A DNA stretch of 33,113 bases from Faecalibacterium sp. An121 (lineage in GTDB: Bacteria > Bacillota > Clostridia > Oscillospirales > Ruminococcaceae): contig NZ_NFLM01000026.1 in assembly GCF_002160915.1 (NCBI RefSeq), positions 1 to 33,113 on the forward strand, read 5' to 3'. How positions within the stretch are numbered: the stretch's first letter is position 1; every line of letters begins with the position of its first letter. Below, piece after piece: positions 30,279 to 33,113 of this stretch. Position numbers and translations under genes: made by a program. Under the pieces are notes generated by a model. The model did not search any database, was not told the DNA's origin, and saw nothing but the letters and a program-made list of their open reading frames with translations.

Positions 30279-31064
30279 ATGGCTGAGATCCAAGCGATTT
30301 ACCAGGCGATGGCCCGGATGGCCCCGCCGGAACTGGCCGAGAGCTGGGACAATGTGGGTCTGCTGGTGGACTGCGGCCGGCCGGCTGCCCGTGCCCTGAC
30401 CGCCCTGGACATCACCCCCGAGGTGGTGGAGGAGGCCCGGCAGCTGGGCTGCGGGGTGATCGTGGCCCACCATCCGGTGATCTTCTCCCCCCTCAAGCGG
30501 CTGGACTGCCGGGACGTGGCCTTCCTGCTGGTGCAGGCGGGCATCTCGGCCATCTGTATGCACACCAATCTGGACGCCGCCGAGGGCGGGGTGAACGAGG
30601 TGCTGGCGGAGATCCTGGGCATCCGGGACCCGCTCCCCTTTGCGGGGGGCTGCGGCCGGGTGGGGGAGCTGGACGCCGTCTCCCCGCTCACGGTGCCCGA
30701 GCTGGCGCGGCTGGCCCAAAAAGAGCTGGCTGCCCGCTGCGTGCCGCCGCTGGAAGGGCCTGCGGTGCAGGTCAAGTATACCGACAACGGCAGGCCGGTA
30801 CGGCGGCTGGCGGTGATCAGCGGGTCGGGGGGCAGTATGTTTGAGGAGGCGCTGGCCGCAGGGGCGGACTGCCTGCTGACCGGCGAAGCCAACCACCACG
30901 CCGCCTGTGACGCCCGGCGGCTGGGTCTGGGGTTGATCGCCGCAGGGCACTATGCCACCGAATATCCGGCTGCTGCGGCTCTGGCCCGGCGGCTGGAAGC
31001 GGCTGTGCCGGGGCTGGAGGCTGTGGCCAGCCAGGCCAACCGGGACCCGTTTACATACCTGTAA
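30279..31064 (+). CDS. Nif3-like dinuclear metal centre protein
   Basis: The 261-residue protein belongs to the Nif3/YqfO family (annotated as GTP cyclohydrolase 1 type 2 homologue). Metal ligands are visible: His64/His65 in VAHHPVIFSP, Asp in HTNLDAAEGGVNEVLA, and the late AAGHYATE segment. It is the short form, lacking the PII-like insertion of longer Firmicutes homologues such as YqfO. The enzymatic role of the family is not settled. It lies 3 nt after trmK, the usual arrangement. Confidence 0.9.
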   Translation: MAEIQAIYQAMARMAPPELAESWDNVGLLVDCGRPAARALTALDITPEVVEEARQLGCGVIVAHHPVIFSPLKRLDCRDVAFLLVQAGISAICMHTNLDAAEGGVNEVLAEILGIRDPLPFAGGCGRVGELDAVSPLTVPELARLAQKELAARCVPPLEGPAVQVKYTDNGRPVRRLAVISGSGGSMFEEALAAGADCLLTGEANHHAACDARRLGLGLIAAGHYATEYPAAAALARRLEAAVPGLEAVASQANRDPFTYL

Positions 31065-31074
31065 GAAACAAGAT

Positions 31075-31103
31075 GGCGCGGCGGGACGCTGGACTGCCGC
31101 GCC
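31075..31103 (+). terminator. Hairpin between nif3-like gene and rqcH
   Basis: GGCGCGGC (31075-31082) and GCCGCGCC (31096-31103) form a perfect 8-bp stem with a 13-nt loop, followed by GTTGGTCTGTTT. It may be a weak terminator or an attenuating hairpin ahead of rqcH. Confidence 0.45.
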
Positions 31104-31130
31104 GTTGGTCTGTTTGAGAGGGGGAACATC

Positions 31131-32876
31131 ATGGCACTGGATGCCGCAACCCTGGCACTGACAGCGGCCGAACTGGGCCGCACGGTGACCGACGCTAAAA
31201 TTGCAAAGATCTTTGAGCCTACCCGGGACGAGCTGGTCATCACCCTGCGCACCCGCGCCGACACATACAGTTTGCTGCTGTCGGCGCGCAGCGGGTCGGC
31301 CCGGGTCTGCCTGACCGACGAGAGTTTTGAGAATCCCGAGACCCCGCCCTCCTTCTGCATGCTGATGCGCAAGCATCTGACCGGCGGACGGCTGGTGGCG
31401 GTGCGGATGGAGCCGGGAGACCGGATCGTCTACTTTGATTTTCTGTGCACCAACGAGATGGGGGACCTGGTGACCAACACCCTGTGCGCCGAACTGATGG
31501 GCCGCTATTCCAACCTGGTGCTGGTGCAGAACGGCAGGATCATTGACGCCCTCAAGCGGGTGGACTTTGAGGACAGCGAGATCCGGCAGCTGCTGCCGGG
31601 GCTGGCCTATACCGTTCCGCCCAAGCCGGCCCGCCCTGACTTTCTGGCGGCCAGCGCGGCCTCGATCGTAGCCGCCGCCTGCCAGAAAGACCTGCCGGTG
31701 GCCGCCGCCCTCAGCCGGACGGTGGCGGGGGTGGGCCCGGTGGTCTGCCGGGAAGCCGCCTGGCGGGCCTTTGGCGGGGAAGAAAAGATCGCCTGTGAGC
31801 TGGACGAGGAGGGCAAGCGCCGTCTGCTGGAGGCCATCGACGGTCTGAAAGCCGAACACGCCGCCGGCGGTGAACCGTGCAGCGTGGCCAGCCCCGAGGG
31901 CAAGCCCATCGAGTTCACTTTCTTCCGGCCCGGGCAGTATGGCGCGGGGTATGCCATCCGCACCTGGCCTTCCTTCTGCCAGATGCTGGAGGGTTACTAT
32001 GCCGAGAAGGACCGGGCCGAGCGGCTGCGCACCAAGAGCAAGGAGCTTCACAAGGCGGTGCACAATATGTATGAGCGGGCGGTCCGCAAACAGGCCGCCC
32101 GCAAGGAGGAGCTGGCCGCCAGCGAAAAAAGCGAACAGCTGCGCCTGTACGGCGAGTTGCTGTCGGCCAACCTCTACCAGGCCCAAAAGGGAATGGAGAG
32201 CATCACGGTGCCCAACTGGTACGACGAGGGCAAGCCGGTGACCATCCCTCTGGACCTGCGCTATACCCCCAGCCAGAACGCCCAGAATTTCTTTAAGGCG
32301 TACAAGAAAAAGCAGACCGCCGCCCGGATGCTGGTGGACCTGCTGGCGGAAGGGGAGCGGGAGATCGCCTATCTGGAAACGGTGCTCTATGAAGTGGAGA
32401 GCGCTCCCGGCGAGGCCGCCCTGAATGAGATCCGGGCCGAGCTGAAAAGCCAGGGCTATCTGAAATACTACAAGCCACGGGACCGGAAGCAGAAGCCCGC
32501 CGATTTTTACCGCTACATCTCCTCGGATGGGTTCGAGATCCTGGTGGGCCGCAACAACCTGCAAAACGAGCGTCTGACCCTGCACACGGCCCGGGGCAAG
32601 GATCTGTGGTTCCACACCAAGAACGCCCCCGGCAGCCACACGGTGGTGCTGAGCGGCGGCCGGGATATTCCTGACCGCACCCGCCAGGAGGCCGCCGAGC
32701 TGGCGGTGCTCCATTCCAGTCAGGCCAAGGGGGTCAAGGTGGCGGTGGACTACACAGAGGTCCGGAACATCCGCAAGACCGCTGGCCTCAAGCCGGGCAT
32801 GGTCCTCTACGATAAGTATGAGACGGCCTATATCACCCCCGACCCCGACCTGGCCGCCCGCCTGCGCAAAAAGTGA
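31131..32876 (+). CDS. rqcH: RqcH / NFACT-family ribosome quality control protein
   Basis: RqcH binds stalled 50S subunits and recruits alanyl-tRNA to add C-terminal alanine tails that mark nascent chains for ClpXP-type degradation. The 581-residue protein has an NFACT-N domain starting MALDAATLALTAAEL with the essential Asp97-Arg98 pair in EPGDRIVYF, exactly at the positions known from B. subtilis. It continues with a helix-hairpin-helix region, a coiled coil (about 285-430) and the NFACT-R domain (GFEILVGRNNLQNERL, DLWFHTKNAPGSHTVV). Older annotation calls this family fibronectin-binding protein. The ribosome binding site GAGAGGGGG lies 6-7 nt upstream of the ATG. Confidence 0.94.
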   Translation: MALDAATLALTAAELGRTVTDAKIAKIFEPTRDELVITLRTRADTYSLLLSARSGSARVCLTDESFENPETPPSFCMLMRKHLTGGRLVAVRMEPGDRIVYFDFLCTNEMGDLVTNTLCAELMGRYSNLVLVQNGRIIDALKRVDFEDSEIRQLLPGLAYTVPPKPARPDFLAASAASIVAAACQKDLPVAAALSRTVAGVGPVVCREAAWRAFGGEEKIACELDEEGKRRLLEAIDGLKAEHAAGGEPCSVASPEGKPIEFTFFRPGQYGAGYAIRTWPSFCQMLEGYYAEKDRAERLRTKSKELHKAVHNMYERAVRKQAARKEELAASEKSEQLRLYGELLSANLYQAQKGMESITVPNWYDEGKPVTIPLDLRYTPSQNAQNFFKAYKKKQTAARMLVDLLAEGEREIAYLETVLYEVESAPGEAALNEIRAELKSQGYLKYYKPRDRKQKPADFYRYISSDGFEILVGRNNLQNERLTLHTARGKDLWFHTKNAPGSHTVVLSGGRDIPDRTRQEAAELAVLHSSQAKGVKVAVDYTEVRNIRKTAGLKPGMVLYDKYETAYITPDPDLAARLRKK

Positions 32877-32940
32877 TTTGTGCCGGATGCTAAAAATATT
32901 TTTACCATTTCCCTGTGTGAACTGAATAAAGCGTCCCCAG

Positions 32941-32974
32941 AGCGCCCCGCCGATGCGGGGTGCTTTTTCTTTTG
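32941..32974 (+). terminator. Terminator in cassette B (end of rqcH)
   Basis: AGCGCCCCGC (32941-32950) pairs with GCGGGGTGCT (32955-32964) with one G-U pair and a CGAT loop, followed by TTTTCTTTTG. The stem sequence differs from copy A but its length does not. Confidence 0.85.
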
Positions 32975-33040
32975 CTTCCAAAGTTAGAATATGAAAACTA
33001 AAGAAAATAAAGAAAAAAAGGGAAAATTTGAAATTGGGTC

Positions 33041-33067
33041 TTGACACCGGGGGGGGTATGTTATGAT
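33041..33067 (+). promoter_or_regulatory. Promoter B with longer G-tract spacer
   Basis: TTGACA (33041-33046) is followed by CC plus eight G and TATGT, then TATGAT (33062-33067), giving a 15-bp spacer. The 5'-end hairpin CAAAGGAA/TTCCTTTG follows at 33075-33096. Confidence 0.65.
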
Positions 33068-33113
33068 AGGCACACAAAGGAAAGGACCTTCCTTTGAACC
33101 TGTTTTGGGTCTC

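Larger units (their letters stand above)
32891..33113 (+). repeat. Promoter/terminator cassette, copy B (runs off window)
   Basis: This is the second copy of the block at 23031-23262. It begins 14 nt after the rqcH stop with the same TAAAAATATTTTTA palindrome and ends at the window edge at the position equivalent to 23262. The gene it drives is outside the window; by analogy it should start about 35 nt beyond. Confidence 0.9.

Noticed and set aside
29478-33077. 1199-residue open frame on the minus strand
   Set aside because: It is antisense to DUF1858, trmK, nif3 and rqcH and even spans cassette B; composition is typical of a high-GC shadow frame with no motif.
23031-33113. Cassettes A and B as the ends of a composite transposon
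   Set aside because: No transposase lies between them, the intervening genes are ordinary chromosomal genes, and no terminal inverted repeats or target duplications are visible.

Overview
This 33.1 kb window is high-GC chromosomal DNA with an Oscillospiraceae/Ruminococcaceae flavour (Faecalibacterium, Gemmiger or Subdoligranulum-like). That placement is inferred from the mix of Firmicutes-type neighbourhoods (ecfA1-ecfA2-ecfT-truA, trmK-nif3, ruvC-ruvA-ruvB, a ClpE-type ATPase with an N-terminal zinc finger) and from strong G/C-ending codon bias. No phage, insertion sequence, CRISPR array or rRNA gene is visible. Most of the window is housekeeping.

Layout. (1) 1-1630: 3' part of an amylosucrase-like GH13 enzyme and its hairpin. 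(2) 1691-1882: a minus-strand tRNA-Val(GAC) with its own promoter and terminator. (3) 2072-9253: ruvC, ruvA, ruvB (Holliday junction processing), glmM (cell-wall precursor), an RlmI/RlmK-like methyltransferase, and the shared energising module of an ECF vitamin transporter (ecfA1, ecfA2, ecfT). (4) 9353-14448: truA, a DUF5711-like membrane propeller, a CvpA-family protein and a ClpE-like unfoldase. (5) 14521-16011: a pectinesterase-family protein without a signal peptide, a 53-residue membrane peptide, and five consecutive inverted repeats. (6) 16018-18267: a minus-strand OmpR-type two-component system, divergent from a strictosidine-synthase-like propeller with a TatA-like N-terminus. (7) 19871-23022: a UPF0340 protein, a YggS/PLPBP protein and an ABC exporter half-transporter. 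(8) 23031-25731: the most unusual part. A terminator-plus-promoter cassette drives a lipoprotein, followed by a 79-residue ORF and a second secreted protein carrying ten 42-bp repeats. (9) 25734-27129 (minus): a Gly-rich 63-residue membrane protein and tmcAL. (10) 27187-32876: ackA, a double zinc-ribbon protein, a CxxC redox-disulfide protein, trmK, nif3 and rqcH. (11) 32891-33113: a second copy of the cassette at 23031, running off the window end.

The best lead is the duplicated cassette (23031-23262 and 32891-33113). Both copies begin just behind a stop codon with the same 14-bp palindrome. They continue with a terminator whose stem differs in sequence but not in size. They end in a near-identical 75-nt block: TTGACA, a G-run of different length (7 versus 8), an extended -10, and a perfect 8-bp hairpin at the predicted mRNA 5' end. 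Copy A precedes a lipoprotein gene with codon usage unlike its neighbours. I predict a related lipoprotein gene just beyond the window after copy B. The lipoprotein at 23298 and the repeat protein at 24527 also appear to share a C-terminal domain, so the region may hold an expanding family of surface proteins under a common promoter module.
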